Shown: positions 50,735 to 61,708, counted from the stretch's first letter. The stretch: 64,000 nt of DNA from Effrenium voratum (GCA_963377175.1 CAUJNA010001491.1:94501-158500), one strand, 5' to 3'. Made by a program: numbers and translations. Notes: generated by a model from the letters alone, not told the origin.

Positions 50735-50830
50735 GGGGGTCCGGCAATTGGCGGTTTGGATCGGCGACTTGGGATTTGAACCCCTGCTTTAGAGGCAAAC
50801 CACCGAATCATTCGGCTCAGTAGGACAGGG
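50735..50830 (-). repeat. tRNA-like SINE segment
   Basis: On the minus strand GGTGGTTTGCCTCTAAAGC is followed by GGGGTTCAAATCCC, a good Pol III B box. Relatives with the B box occur near 44545, 57190 and 57770. It does not fold into a full tRNA by eye. Confidence 0.5.
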
Positions 50831-51074
50831 CTCCTCAAAAGATCTCCATTTTGCAACCATTTGAAACATGTTGCTTTCTCCGCCGAAATAGAGGGAAACC
50901 ACCATTTGCAAGGCAATGTTCAGGTGTATAATGTAAGGATCCCTGTAGGAAAAAGCTGAAACGCGGAGGCCAGAGGCGAAGTCGAGCGGCTGAGGCATGC
51001 TGCTCACGGGGTTCTGCGTCTCGCTTGCAGATTTTGAGGGTCAGGGCGAGCTGCGCTGGAAGGGGCTGGCACGC

Positions 51075-51275
51075 CCAAAATTTGGGCGATCGATGCGATC
51101 GATTTGGTACGTCAGGTAAGAGGTGACCCAAAGTTTGAGGGCGATCCATGCGATTTGGTACGTCAGGTAAGTGGGGAGAGTAAGCCTGGCGAGGTACAAC
51201 TCACTGAACGGAGACTGAAAAACCATGGCTTTGAGTTATTTTACCAGGCTTACTAACCACTTACCAGTACAATTC
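51075..51275. mobile_element. S-family foldback, left arm duplicated
   Basis: GATTTGGTACGTCAGGTAAG appears twice, then ACTGAACGGAGACTG, CCATGGC and CAGGCTTACTAACCACTTAC. Confidence 0.8.
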
Positions 51276-51308
51276 TCTTCAAGTGGAGGATTGCATTAAA
51301 CGCGCCGG

Positions 51309-51539
51309 TTGCCAGTAAAAGGAGCTTGCACTCCTTTTGGCAAATGGAACCATCCGCTGGAGCTTTGGGGTCAGTCCCGTGACCAAAGCAATGGGCATGA
51401 GATGGGTTCGCGGTGGTTTTTTTGTTCTTCAACTGGGTGCCCGAGCGCTATAGCCGCTCTGGCGATCCCATCCTATCCCTTCCTGAGTTCCTGGACTTCA
51501 AGGTCACTGGATGGGAAGACCGACTCTAGTGGCAAATGA
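51309..51539 (+). CDS. open frame, weak candidate
   Basis: 76 codons with NHPLELWGQSRDQSNGHEMG. No junction support. Confidence 0.25.
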   Translation: MPVKGACTPFGKWNHPLELWGQSRDQSNGHEMGSRWFFCSSTGCPSAIAALAIPSYPFLSSWTSRSLDGKTDSSGK

Positions 51540-51639
51540 GAAGTGATCGGAGTTCTTTGGCCCACTCGATCGGAAGTGAGCCTCCTAAATCCCAAATTCT
51601 AGGTGCCGGCTGGCCTGTTGTGGGGCTCAAGAAAACTCA

Positions 51640-51742
51640 GTTGTCCAAAGCGAATCGACTGATGGGTTTTTCACCTATTGGGTTTTGTATGGGCGTTTTG
51701 TTTTAGTACCGGTCCCGAAAGGTGATCCACTTTTGTTTCCAG
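51640..51742 (+). mobile_element. R-family element
   Basis: GTCCAAAGCGAATCGACTG to CACTTTTGTTTCCAG. Confidence 0.8.
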
Positions 51743-51928
51743 GTCTTTCGGGATGGGAAAAGGCATGCAGACCCATCAGAAGGGTACGAAGGCGTTTCTG
51801 TCCATATATTTTGGGGCCGCGGATGGCCCATGCAGTTTGTTGCCAACTCCGGAGTTCTCTGTTCACAGTTATTGAGCCTGGCCCGCTTTGAAGTGAAACC
51901 AAGTAAAGAGACGTGGTCTCGCTTTTGT
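51743..51928 (+). CDS. candidate exon after an R element
   Basis: Opens exactly at the R-derived TTTCCAG and reads RDGKRHADPSEGYEGVSVHI, then FWGRGWPMQFVANSGVLCSQ to TAA. This supports R providing a working acceptor. Family unknown. Confidence 0.45.
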
Positions 51929-52659
51929 TAAAGCATGGCCATGGGGCATCACCTAGGGCGATCCCATTTTGGGGTGGATGAACATCCATTTGCCACCTAT
52001 TTTCTTCCCCAGAATTAGCTCCCCTTTTTGCTTTTTTGCTTTTTTGGGGTTCCCTCTTTCCGCTAACCAGACAAAAAAGATATTTTTTTGCTGGGGTCCC
52101 TTTTTTCCGGCCAAGTTTTGATGTTCTCACCAGGGCTTTCCTGGTTTTGGACAGCCACACATGGCCCTGGCCCAGCTCTGGGCCGTCGGTGCCCAGGGTT
52201 TGACGACTTGGGTCGGTGGGTTCCGCGGCGGTCGTTTTTTCTTCTTTCCCCGAACCGCGCCGTTCTGCCTGGAGCCTTCCCAAACTGGCCCATGTTCCAT
52301 CAAGAAGATCTATTTGTAGGAGCTGGGCCAGTTTGGGAGGCCACCAGTTGGGTCCATTTGCTTAACATGTATTGTGGTCCCCTTTTGGATTGAAAGGAGA
52401 TCTCTCACTGCTGGATTTCCAGGGGGCGAAAAAGCAAATGGAGGTAAATGGTTGTTTCAGGTTCCATCCAGTTGCCAAAGGGAGCTAAAGTCCACCGAGC
52501 CCCCAATGAATGTTCAGCCCCCAGAGTCGCGACCAAGGCGGCCTGGCGTTCATGGATGCCCAGCTGCCAAGGAGGGCCTTGGGTTTGGGGCTGGAAAGCT
52601 AGGACGGATCCCTTATTTGATGTTTTGGATTTGTAAACGTTGAGGAGAATCCAAGGATT

Positions 52660-52825
52660 TTTATATTTCACCCTGGGAGTACGCCCTCTAAGAGATCACC
52701 CTAGTTTAGCCTATTTCAAGATTAAGAGATCACCCTAGTTGAGCCTATTTCAAGATAAGACCTGGTCATGTTGCTTTCTTTGGGGGTAATTTCCCTAGGG
52801 TGTAATCCCAGGGTGTAATAAAGAA
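52660..52825. mobile_element. T-family TIR element
   Basis: TATTTCACCCTGGGAGTACG faces AATCCCAGGGTGTAATAAAG. It contains a tandem repeat of AAGAGATCACCCTAGTTKAG. Confidence 0.75.
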
Positions 52826-53084
52826 GGCCATAGACTGGGTCAACGTTTGGGACCATTTTACATCTTTAAGTAGAGATAAGGCCCCCTTTAACGGCAACAC
52901 CTTGTGGAAGTGATGAGCAGCTTGAACGCGTCGAAACCGTGACGACAGCCCAAGGGCTCGCAGATGAATCATCGCACATCGCACCTGCCAACAGGCGCCC
53001 TCTTTTTGCCCTGAAATGGCCGGACACGTGCTGGTTGTCGTAGTGTGTTCTGTGTGGTTGATTGCTTCGTTGGCTTGTCGGTTG

Positions 53085-53740
53085 GTTCGGGTTGGTTTGT
53101 GTTGGTTTGTGTTGGTTTGTGTTGGTTTGTGTTGGTTTGTGTTGGTTTGGTTTTGTGATTTGTTTTATTGCTTGTGTTTGGCTTTCTTTCTTTCTTCCTT
53201 CCTTCTTTCCTTCCTTTCTTCTTTGTTTCTTGTCTTCTTTCTGTGTGTTTGTTGGATTTATTTATTTTTTTTGTGTGTGTGTGTTTGTTTGTTTGTTTGT
53301 TTGTTTGTTTGTTTGTTTGTATGTGTTCTGCGCATGTGCGTGCAAGCGAGAGATGGTCTCGAGTGAGTGACTGAGTGACTGAGTGACTGAGTGACTGGGT
53401 GACTGAGTGACTGAGTGAGTGAGTGAGTGATTGGGTGGTGGCTGGGGCGTTAGGGAGGGAGTGAGTGAGTGAGTGGGAGCGTAGGTGGATGGGTGGGTCG
53501 GTGGGTGGGTGGGTGGGGGGGTGGGGGTTGGGTGGGTCGGGGGTTGGGTGGGAGTGAGAGTGAGTGACTGAATGAGGTGACTGAGGTGAGCGAGGTCAGC
53601 GAGGTGAGTGCGGTGAGTGGGTGGAGTGAGGTGAGGAGGTGAGGTGGAGGTGAGGTAGGTGAGGTAGGTGAGTGAAGGTGAGTGAAGGTGAGTGAAGGTG
53701 AGTGAAGGTGAGTGAAGGTGAGTGAGGTGAGATTGCTGTG
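53085..53740. repeat. GT-rich simple arrays
   Basis: Successive arrays: GTTGGTTTGT (10-bp units, 53088-53150), TTTC/TTCC, (GTTT)n at 53282-53320, GAGTGACT (53361-53420), GGTGGGTG, then GTGAGTGAAGG units to 53725. Confidence 0.95.
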
Positions 53741-53805
53741 TGTGTGTGGCTCTGGCTGCGTGTGCCTTATTGTAACCTTATTCCAACCTCTACTGGAGGA
53801 CCTAG

Positions 53806-53951
53806 TTTCCGCGGAAAAAAAGAAAAGAACAAAAGAGACCCCAGACTTTTCCTGGCGCCACAGGGCCTTTGTGGAGCCCGAAGCAGGCCTGGCCCTAAGA
53901 AAAAAACATGGGAAGCGCCGGGCGCTCCAGAAATTGTTTGACAACATTCGG
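53806..53951 (+). CDS. candidate exon between an L fragment and a GT donor
   Basis: Starts at CCTAG of an L 3' end and reads SAEKKKRTKETPDFSWRHRA, then FVEPEAGLALRKKHGKRRAL and QKLFDNIR, ending CGG|GTAGGC. Highly charged; family unknown. Among the best single-exon candidates. Confidence 0.55.
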
Positions 53952-53954
53952 GTA

Positions 53955-54070
53955 GGCTAATTACAAAGTAAGCGGTGATTGTAAGCCGGGCGAGTTAGAA
54001 CCCACTGAGCCGAGACAAATATATCCATGGGGCTTTTGTGGGTCATAACTCGCCCGGCCCGATCACCCCT
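53955..54070. mobile_element. S-family foldback
   Basis: GTGATTGTAAGCCGGGCGAG faces TAACTCGCCCGGCCCGATCA. It follows directly after the donor of the preceding exon. Confidence 0.8.
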
Positions 54071-54237
54071 TGTCAAAACTCGGCTGAGAAAAAGGGGGCA
54101 AACAGGTTTGGCCACATTTTGGCCACAAGCGTTTCGGTACCGGTGTGCCTCTGTTTTTGTTTTCCCCCCCCTTTTGTGAGGATCGGTCCCCTTGTGTTTG
54201 AGGGTTGGTTGTGAGGGCAACTACCGCCAATTTTAAG

Positions 54238-54387
54238 GCAAGCCTATCTATACATGGGTGAGTGATGGTGAGTCTGAAGGGGACAGCCGTAAAGCTTTTG
54301 AAATGCCTGGTGCGCTTCTTGTTTCTTCTGAATTCCGTACCCGAAAGCAAGCCCGAGCGGTGTTTCTCAAAATTGGGGATGATACGG
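54238..54387 (+). CDS. candidate exon
   Basis: After TTTTAAG reads KPIYTWVSDGESEGDSRKAF, then EMPGALLVSSEFRTRKQARA and VFLKIGDDT. Acidic then basic, helix-like; an S-derived intron separates it from the previous exon. Family unknown. Confidence 0.5.
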
Positions 54388-54480
54388 GTGGGTGGTAGGG
54401 CGCCCTATTTGGAGACACCCCCGAAATGCAAATTCAGGAGCGTGTAGCGATTCAATGAGCCACGCTAAAAAATATATTGG

Positions 54481-55008
54481 GTGGAATCCTATTTTGCGCC
54501 GCCCCTGAACATGTTGTGTTTCGAAAGGTGTATGGTTCTCGGCCAGTTTCCTCAACTGGTTCAGGTGTATGTTTCTGAAAGGTGTTCTCGAAAGGTGTAT
54601 GGTTCAGGTGTATATATTTCGAAACTGGCCGCCCCAGAAACTGTTTCTGCTTCTTGGTGTACTTCGCAACCAAGACGTGCCGCTTTTCCTTACGCTGAGG
54701 TCAGGTGCACGCGGCCGGATATGGCCGCCCCTCGCCCAGCCTTGAACAAGGCGGGCCCGGCGGATTTTTTTTGCAAATCACTCCGCAACTTCGGCCCGCA
54801 CGGGGTAGCGCAAAACAGATATCTTTTTAAGGCGGGTCCAGGGGGGTCCCTCTGCCACATTGAGGGCTGTTCAAAGGGCACCGGGGTTGCAAGTCAAGCC
54901 GTTCAGGGCACCTCGCCGGAGGGAAGCAGCTCTTTCGGGTTTCGGCACGGATCGCAAAAAGGGACAATGACCGCGGCGTTCTGTTTTTGTTTTTCCCCCC
55001 CCCCTTTT
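54481..55008 (+). CDS. long open frame, candidate exon
   Basis: 176 codons; 54510-54630 contains three degenerate copies of TCGAAAGGTGTATGGTTC. Later part reads CTRPDMAAPRPALNKAGPAD and KSLRNFGPHGVAQNRYLFKA. Possible donor TCAG|GTGCACG at 54705. Family unknown. Confidence 0.35.
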
Positions 55009-55182
55009 TAATAAGAAAAAACTTATTATTATTCTTCTTCTTATTAATAATTCATTGTATTATTTTTGTGATTAGTATTATTATTTTTTTTTGGGGGGGG
55101 GCCACTGTTCTGCTCCAGTGCCCTTTCGGAGCGGGGTTCGGCCCGGCAAAATCCCCGCGGCGCTTAGGCACCTCGGCGCCGT

Positions 55183-55411
55183 TTGGGTTCCTTTCGCGCG
55201 GCGCGAAACCGCGAGGCGACGGCGACGGCGACTGCAGCACCTTTTGTGGTCGTGCTGCGGCCTCAGCCGCCGGGCGGGCACGGAGGCAGCTCCCAGGTTC
55301 CAATGGCTGCCCTTTTGGACTTGCGGAGTTGGGGATATGTCAGAAGCTCGCGCAAGACTGTCAAAAATAATATAAACGAAAAGTCGCGAGTGTCATGTCA
55401 GAGATGGTTCT
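55183..55411 (+). CDS. candidate GC-rich exon
   Basis: Frame reads APFVVVLRPQPPGGHGGSSQ then VPMAALLDLRSWGYVRSSRK and TVKNNINEKS to TAG. Two other + frames are open across the GC-rich part. Family unknown. Confidence 0.35.
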
Positions 55412-55479
55412 AGGTGTCCCTTTTAGGCTTGGTTAGAAGATGGATTCCTCTGGTTTAGATGGGTTTTATTCCATGTAAT

Positions 55480-55760
55480 GATTGTAATGTTGACCCCATA
55501 TTAGCAAATTCCAGGATATTACTGGGTGAGTGTGCCCCTCCAAAAGTGACGATTCCCCACATTTCACCCAGAGACACCCCCCATATTAGTAAACTGGGGT
55601 TGATTAATGCATATGAATACTGCGGACAGACGAAACCCTGCGCCACCTACAAAACCCTGGGGTGATGCTTCCGCGGTAAATGCCAACCAACAATGGTTTG
55701 CTATGGCTTCAAAGTGGTGCGAAATGGATTTCGTCCACCCACGGTATGGGGTAAACATCA
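55480..55760. mobile_element. B-family then Q-family element
   Basis: B: GTTGACCCCATATTAGC, CACATTTCACCCAGAGACAC. Q: ACAGACGAAACCCTGCGCC to GTGCGAAATGGATTTCGTCC. Confidence 0.7.
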
Positions 55761-55799
55761 CCAGGGAAATCCATCCACTTCTGGGAAAGGTCGCCTGCC

Positions 55800-56050
55800 G
55801 CATGGTTGTTGTTGGGAAACATGTTACATGTTTGTTTCTTGTGGTTTAGTGGTTGGAATCCAACCACTTAAGCTGCTAAAATGTGTTTTTTTGTTTTTGC
55901 AGTTTACATTTTGTCTTACTGCGATTTAGTGGTTGAAATCCAACCACTTAGCTGCTAAACTATATTTTTCTGACATGTTACATTTTGTCTTATTGTGGTT
56001 TAGTGGTTGGAAACATCACTTACCTGCTAAAATCGTTGTTTTTGTTTGTT
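55800..56050 (+). mobile_element. three C-family units in tandem
   Basis: GTGGTTTAGTGGTTGGAATC, CGATTTAGTGGTTGAAATCC and GTGGTTTAGTGGTTGGAAAC at about 70-bp spacing, each with CACTTA...CTGCTAAA. Confidence 0.85.
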
Positions 56051-56280
56051 CCAACATCGAAGGCCGCCGCAGGTCGCCTGCGTGCGGTTCACTCACTCGC
56101 CAGGTGGCCTTTGTCGCTTGCATCGGCTGCGCGCTGCTGGTTGGCGCCCGGGCTTGGAGTTCGAAGCTTTTCTTTGCATGTTGCTTGGATGTTGGGACTT
56201 TAACTTTTTGCCAACAAATGGGCTTTCCATTAAACCACAATTTTTTTTGTGAGCAGAAAGCAACCGAGCTTTGGTGTCTG
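56051..56280 (+). CDS. candidate exon pair split by an A element
   Basis: Left part reads EGRRRSPACGSLTRQVAFVA then CIGCALLVGARAWSSKL. The A copy is flanked by CTTT; after removal the frame continues WCL to TGA. Family unknown. Confidence 0.45.
56171..56268 (+). mobile_element. A-family element, TSD CTTT
   Basis: TCTTTGCATGTTGCTTGG to GAGCAGAAAGCAACCGAG. CTTT at 56167-56170 and 56269-56272. Confidence 0.8.
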
Positions 56281-56311
56281 TGAGCAGAGGTCCACATCTC
56301 TAGCGGAGGTT

Positions 56312-56735
56312 TCTTCAGCTAGGTGCCCATTCTCACCCCTTTTTCGGTTGGGAGGAACCCCCGTACTAAAATAGACAGAAAACAGTTGGTCCCCTTATTC
56401 TAACCTCTCTACTGGACCTAGTTTAGCAGAGGTCCCGCAAGGTGAACCTTGTCTTGGTGGCAAGCCCAGTCATCCGGTTGCTTATCTTTTTAGATCTTTT
56501 AGCTTCTTTAGTGGTAGTTTCCATTTAACTTATTTAACTCTACTAAAAGTTAAACTTTTTGCGGGGGATCTGAGGGCAGTCCAGTTTTGTTTCGAGGAAG
56601 TGAGCAATGTCGACTGTATTTGTCCCAACCCCTGTTTATGAGTAGGGGGGTGCTTTCCCCTGGGTGAAATGTGGGGAATCAGGCCACTTTTTGAGGGGCA
56701 CAGCCCGGTATTAATAAACTGGGCTTGCAACAACT
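56312..56735. mobile_element. L, G and inverted B elements
   Basis: L at about 56312-56423 (TACTAAAATAGACAG, CTCTACTGGACCTAG), G at about 56460-56585, inverted B at about 56600-56735 (CTGGGTGAAATGTGGGGAAT). Confidence 0.7.
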
Positions 56736-58147
56736 GTTCATGGCTTCCCTTTTAGTACAGGAAAGAGCTATTTTGGGAAGAATGAGGTATTTTAGGGGTT
56801 GCTTTGCTTAGCAGTGGGCGGGCTCATTTGAAGGTGATGGTTTGGATTTCAAGCCCTTTCAAAGCTACATGGAGCAACGTCCAAACCGCCAAACCCAACC
56901 ACCAGTCAACGGTGAAGATTGGTGAAGCTCGGTGGCCATATTGACCTGTTGCCGCTGGTTCCCTCTACACATCCCGGTCTATTTCCCGGAGAGCCGTGCG
57001 GTTTCCCGGTCCGAGCAACTAAGTGATTTCTGTGTCAAAGTCAGGGTTGGCAACTTCCTTTCAAGGTATCCCCCCCACCAGTTTCTGGCACTCAAACTTT
57101 AGGAAATATTGTGGCAGGAAACAAGTAGCTCAAGAAAAACTGCTCGGCTGACTCGCTCCGGAAGTGAGACACGTTGCGTTGGGGTTTGAACCGCTGCTTA
57201 AGCCACCCCACCAATTCGAGGGAAGCAGAGGAGGTAAGGCTTAGAATTTCACCGGGCCGTGCCAACTGAAACGCAAGGCCTGAGCCTGGAGCTTTTTTTT
57301 TTTTTTTTTAAAAAAAAAAAATCTTTTTGGGTTCCGGTCGCAGACTTTCACGGCGGCTAAGCCTCACTGTTTTTGGGCGTTCCGGGGGGGGGGGTTTCTC
57401 ATGGTCTGAGACGACATGTGGTGTCGCCCCTTCTCTTTGTAAGGATAGTCCTGGACATACCTTTCATTTGATTTTTCGCCCCCTGGAAAAAGTACGAAAT
57501 ATGTCCAGTAGTGAAATCGTTTCCCTTTCAAACCAGGGGAAAATACAAGGGACCCTTTTTGCCCGGCCACTCATGGCCTTTGGTGAGGAATGGAGATTTC
57601 ATGCACCCGCGCAGGTCGTGGGTATGCCACCCACTGCCGCCCCGTGGCAAGCAAAGTAGATGGGCATGCGGAGATGTTGGGTGAAACAGAAAGGGCCGTT
57701 TAATGGAAATTACTCGACCTTTCAGCTGGTAAATTGAGGTGGTTTGGATTGGTGGTTCTCGGATTTGGATTTGAACCCCTACGTGTAGAGGGCAAATGGG
57801 GGAGAGCCACCAAATCACGCTCCAAGCCACAAGTGGCAAGCGGAATGATTGCCATCCAATAAGGTTCCGAGTGGCTTTGAGCTTGCGAGACTCTGCCACA
57901 CCAAGAGCACCTATTGGCGACGGAGTCGGGCCCTAACCATAACTCCAAACATCGATCTGCATATGGCGAGCTCACCTGGGGGTAAAACTTTGCTTGGGGA
58001 TCCAAGTCTTTCTTCATGTTTTGGACACCTTGTAATTTTTGCAGATAGACGTGCACCAATTAACATGGAACCTGACAGGGGGTTCCTTTAAAAGGAAGAT
58101 GGTCTTTCCAGGAACCCCTGTCAGGTTCCATGTCAATTGGTGGGAGG
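56736..58147. other. SINE-like segments, inverted K, weak exons
   Basis: B-box-like TTTGAAC sequences near 57187 and 57770; inverted K at about 57440-57550. A short frame (57552-57612, ending CGCAG|GTCGTGG) and another (57875-57980, ending GGG|GTAAAA) may be exons. A long hairpin lies at 58058-58140. Confidence 0.45.
58058..58140. mobile_element. near-perfect hairpin
   Basis: CAATTAACATGGAACCTGAC faces GTCAGGTTCCATGTCAATTG, with GGGGTTCCT/AGGAACCCC also paired. Confidence 0.85.
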
Positions 58148-58260
58148 GTGCATGCAGCGGCAAAGCTTCCCAGGCTGGCAGAGGAGTCGCGTCGGAAACG
58201 TGCCTTGGCTTTTTGGACGGGCCACAGCGATAGAACCCAAGGGCCATGTCCAAGGGTAAT
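58148..58260 (+). CDS. candidate exon after a hairpin
   Basis: Reads VHAAAKLPRLAEESRRKRAL then AFWTGHSDRTQGPCP. Basic helix; follows the hairpin directly. Family unknown. Confidence 0.4.
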
Positions 58261-58478
58261 ATAACCCAAGGTCCTGTCCCATGCAGCACCTTAGCAAATG
58301 GAACCAAAGACTAAAGCCTGCGTAAAACTAGCTCTGTAATTTGAGCCACACCCCATGTGTGTATGTGCGCGGCTCTCACGCCCACATCTGGGCTGTTTTT
58401 TTTCGCGCGCTCGGCTGCTTGAAAGGGGCTGCCGTGGCTGCCCCATGCCCTCCAGACACCCACTTTGCAACTGCTAAT

Positions 58479-58582
58479 CTTCCACTTGCTGAATATTTTT
58501 TCCCCCTGTTGGTTTTAAAGGGAATCTATTACTACAGTTTTTTGTTTTGTTTTTAAATCCAGGGGTCTGAACCAAATGGAAG
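58479..58582 (+). mobile_element. K-family element
   Basis: CTTCCACTTGCTG, TTGGTTTTAAAGGGAATC and GAACCAAATGGAAG. The upstream frame ...CLKGAAVAAPCPPD is open to its edge. Confidence 0.88.
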
Positions 58583-58601
58583 ATATTGCTTCTTCTTTTA
58601 G

Positions 58602-58717
58602 GAAAGCAGACGCTCAACGAGCCGGATATGCTCCAATAGCAGAAGGGCCCGTGTGCAACTGGGCAGATGCTCTGTGGATGCTTACTTTTTCCCTGGGTCA
58701 GAGAGGGGTTTCGCTTT
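58602..58717 (+). CDS. candidate exon
   Basis: After TCTTCTTTTAG reads KADAQRAGYAPIAEGPVCNW then ADALWMLTFSLGQRG. The acceptor lies 20 nt beyond the K end. It runs into a C element. Family unknown. Confidence 0.45.
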
Positions 58718-58822
58718 TAACATGCGTGTTGTTGGGAAACATTTTGCTTTTTGGTTTTGTGGTTTAGTTGGAAATCCCCACTTAACTGCTAAAAAATAGA
58801 TTTTGCTCCCCTTCCAACGTCA
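58718..58822 (+). mobile_element. C-family element
   Basis: GTGTTGTTGGGAAACATTTT to CTTCCAACGTCAACCAAG. Confidence 0.85.
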
Positions 58823-59030
58823 ACCAAGTTAAACTGAACAGGCAAAGAAAGCTGCCGGCCAATCTGGTGTGGTGACTTGGGGGTTTTGGGCGGTTTTGTG
58901 CACTCAACCCCATGGGAGCCTGTGGCAGTTTTGTTTCACATTTAGGCACAAGGGGCTTGCCATTGTCGCGCGGCCTTCGTATCACCTGAGGCCGCATTGA
59001 GCATATGCATGAGCCCACGCAGGAGGAAGT

Positions 59031-59315
59031 GTGCGTGCAGACTTTTGGAACCATAGGACAGACCCTATTTCACCTGTTGTTTGGCCTCTATTTTACCCTT
59101 TTTTGGCTCAAACAGGCAGGCTGGGGCGTCAAAAACACTCCTCTATGGGACTCTGGATCAAGCCCGTCTTTAATAGTTGCAGCCACTATCTTGAGACTGC
59201 GGGTGCGCCGCCGGTTTTTGTTTGGAGGCTCGACTTGAGCACATTGTTCAAGGAACATGGTTTCACCATTGCACAAGCGCAATCTTTTAGGGGAGTGGCT
59301 TTTCTTTACAGGCAA
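59031..59315 (+). CDS. open frame, candidate exon
   Basis: 95 codons; latter half reads GLWIKPVFNSCSHYLETAGA then FVWRLDLSTLFKEHGFTIAQ to TGA. The minus strand is also open. Family unknown. Confidence 0.4.
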
Positions 59316-60050
59316 TGAGGACCTGGATGTGCCTCGTGCGGGTGCATGAACGACTCGTATACGCATCATGAACCTCCAAGAGCCCTGCGTTTCTGCATGG
59401 TTGTTGTTGGGAAACATGTTACATCTTTGCTTGTTGTGGTTTAGCGGTTGAAATCCCCGTTTAACGGCTAACATTGAAGTTGTTGCTCCCTGTCCAACGT
59501 CAACCAAGTCTGTCTTGACAGGAGCGCTCCGGCCATTCCTTCCATCTCCAGCGTCTTCACCAATGCCGCTCGGCCGCCCTAACTCCAAAACTCCAAGGTC
59601 CTCGACCAGAGTGTTTTGAGGGCACCCTTTCCAGTGCCTAAAATTAGGCGGTCCCGTCCTCCGCACTCCACCCCTCGCCCCATGGCTGGCACAAAGGGAC
59701 CCCCACCCCCTGAAGAACAGAATTGGGGGAGGGGGAATTCCGTTTGTGGTGCTAACAAATGGAAACCCCCTCCCTCTTAAGGCAGGGGGGCAAAGGCAAG
59801 CAGAAAGGAGGCTCTGGGACCCGTTCTTGACGTACCAAATTGACACCCCGAATGCCACGGGAATATGTTTTCGGGCCCCGAACCCCCAATTGCACTGCGC
59901 GACCGGTTCTCCAATAGGTTATGATTTTTGAAACTGCCTTTTTGAGGTAGCACGAAAGGAAAGCAAAGGAATACCACAGATTCTGCCCCTACTTTCAGTT
60001 CAGACACGCCCATATATGTTCGTAGTTGGGCCCTTTAGACAATTAGATAT
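59316..60050. other. C and P elements, weak frames
   Basis: C element at about 59395-59510, P hairpin at about 59718-59790. A minus frame spans most of this but reads through both elements. Confidence 0.5.
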
Positions 60051-60054
60051 GTGC

Positions 60055-60215
60055 ATGTCCCCTTTGGGGGGTCCCTGGCTTCGGCCAGTTGGCTTTGGGC
60101 TTTGGATGCGAAGGAAAAACCTCGCGCAGAGACGTGACTCGCGGGCCGCAGAAATGTTCCCAGCCTCCCGTGCAAAGCCTTGGACGGTCATGTGTCACAG
60201 TGCTGGCCCCTACTT
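60055..60215 (+). CDS. candidate exon before an S element
   Basis: Reads WLRPVGFGLWMRRKNLAQRR then DSRAAEMFPASRAKPWTVMC, ending near the S left arm. Family unknown. Confidence 0.4.
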
Positions 60216-60790
60216 CAAGGGGCGACCGATTCGGTACGTCAGGTAAGTGCTGAGTAGGCCTGGTGAGATTTTTCCCACTGAACGGAGACATACAACCAAC
60301 CACGGCTTTTCTGGGGTAGCAGGCTTACTAAGTTACTAACACCGGCCCTTTGTAGGACCGCAATCCCATATGAGCCGCATGGCACGGAGCCAGAAAAACC
60401 GCTCCACACCCCAGACTTGGAACCTGGACCTTGATGCAACCCCCGGAGCCGGAAGGAACTCTCCAGAAGGAAACCCGAGGAAACCTATATGATCGCACCG
60501 TGAAACCCCAAGCTCCATCCGCTTTTTCGTTTTCTGGGGAGAAGGAGAACATATGTCCAATAGTGAAATCGATTCCAGTTAAAACCAGCAAGGGTATGTA
60601 GCGGTTTCTGGCTCTGTGGCATGTTCATATTATGTGGGATTGCGCTCCTACAAGGGGCAGGTGTTAGTAAGCCTGGTACCCCACAAAAGCCGTGGTTGGT
60701 TATATGTCTCCGTTCAGTGGGAGAAAAAAACACCAGGCTTACTCAGCACTTACCTGACGTACCGAATCGATCGCCCCTTCGAGGGGCTCA
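60215..60790. mobile_element. two S-family foldbacks
   Basis: 60215-60350: CGATTCGGTACGTCAGGTAA and GCAGGCTTACTAAG. 60645-60790: GTTAGTAAGCCTGG and CACTTACCTGACGTACCGAA. An inverted K fragment lies between (60535-60600). Confidence 0.8.
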
Positions 60791-61708
60791 GAGATGTTCA
60801 GCTCGCGAAGGGTTTGGGTGGAAGATGCGACCTGGGCATATAATTTCTGCTTTTTTGTGCGAGGAGAAGGCTGGGCCTTGTAAATGGCGTGCAGCCGAGC
60901 CCCGAAAACTAGAAAAGTGCTGCGCACGGGAGACGAGGACTGAACCTTGAACCCCTTGTCGCCCGCCTTTGAAAGGGTCTTACATGTCAGGGGCACCCTC
61001 AAAAAGGGCGCCCAACTCGTATCGCAAATTAACCCTGACTCTAACATACTCCAACTGCACCCAACCCCCAGCCCAGACATATCCTCAGCCAACCTTACGC
61101 TAGCCCAACCCACCAGTCCCTTCACATCCAAAACCCTCTGCCTTGAGACCCTCAAGCCAACCTTATCCGCCTACACGCACCCGCAACACCCTCAACTCGA
61201 ACCGGCCTCATTAAATTATACCATGATCGAAGCCATCCCCTAAGTGGGGGAAACAGTCAGAAGAATGACCCCTGTCGCAGCAAGCTTCCTTATCCCTGAA
61301 CCGAAATCCTCCGGACACCAAGAACTTAGAGGCCGAAAAACACGCCGCCTGGCGCCGCCTGTACACAAGCAAGGACGCTTAGCACATGAACAAGCTTCTT
61401 GCGAATACATACAACACACCCTCTGCCTATTGAATCTATTGCACACCCTCCAACGGGAGAGCACACGAAACAGAGTCGCTTATATCCAGAAGACTTTCCA
61501 TTTGCTTGAAAGGGAATTCATCACTGCTGGACAGATTTTCATTTTTGCCGGGGGGCGCAAATGGAAGAGACGGTTGTCTCTAAGCGTGTTTGTACTACAC
61601 CCTGGGAATACACCAGCTGGGTATTGACCCCATTTAGGCACATTTCCGGATAAAACCGTGTTATGTTGAACCATTCTGGGTCATTCTAATCCCAGGGTGC
61701 AATACAAA
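60791..61708. other. C/A-skewed sequence, K and T elements
   Basis: Possible exon at 60791-60947 (WRAAEPRKLEKCCARETRTE). A C-rich tract spans 61000-61240. A frame at 61244-61494 (QASCEYIQHTLCLLNLLHTL) runs up to a K copy (61494-61572). T element 61588-61708. Confidence 0.45.

Larger units (their letters stand above)
50129..51308. other. SINE-like and S elements
   Basis: tRNA-like segment on the minus strand at about 50735-50830 and related sequence to 50940. S-family sequence lies at 51075-51275, with the CAGGTAAG motif doubled (51115, 51165). Confidence 0.5.
51932..53805. other. elements and GT/GTGA-rich arrays
   Basis: N element at about 52005-52115, K at 52351-52443 and T at about 52660-52825. 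Open frames at 52120-52350 and 52450-52640 are strand-ambiguous. Simple repeats fill 53060-53740; an L 3' fragment lies at 53770-53805. Confidence 0.55.

Noticed and set aside
59095..59125. TTTTTTGGCTCAAACAG resembling the end of the dinoflagellate spliced leader
   Set aside because: Only about ten bases match and the upstream half is absent; insufficient for a relic spliced-leader call.
59088..59858. 256-codon minus frame
   Set aside because: Reads straight through a C element and a P hairpin; a competing + exon looks better in part of it.
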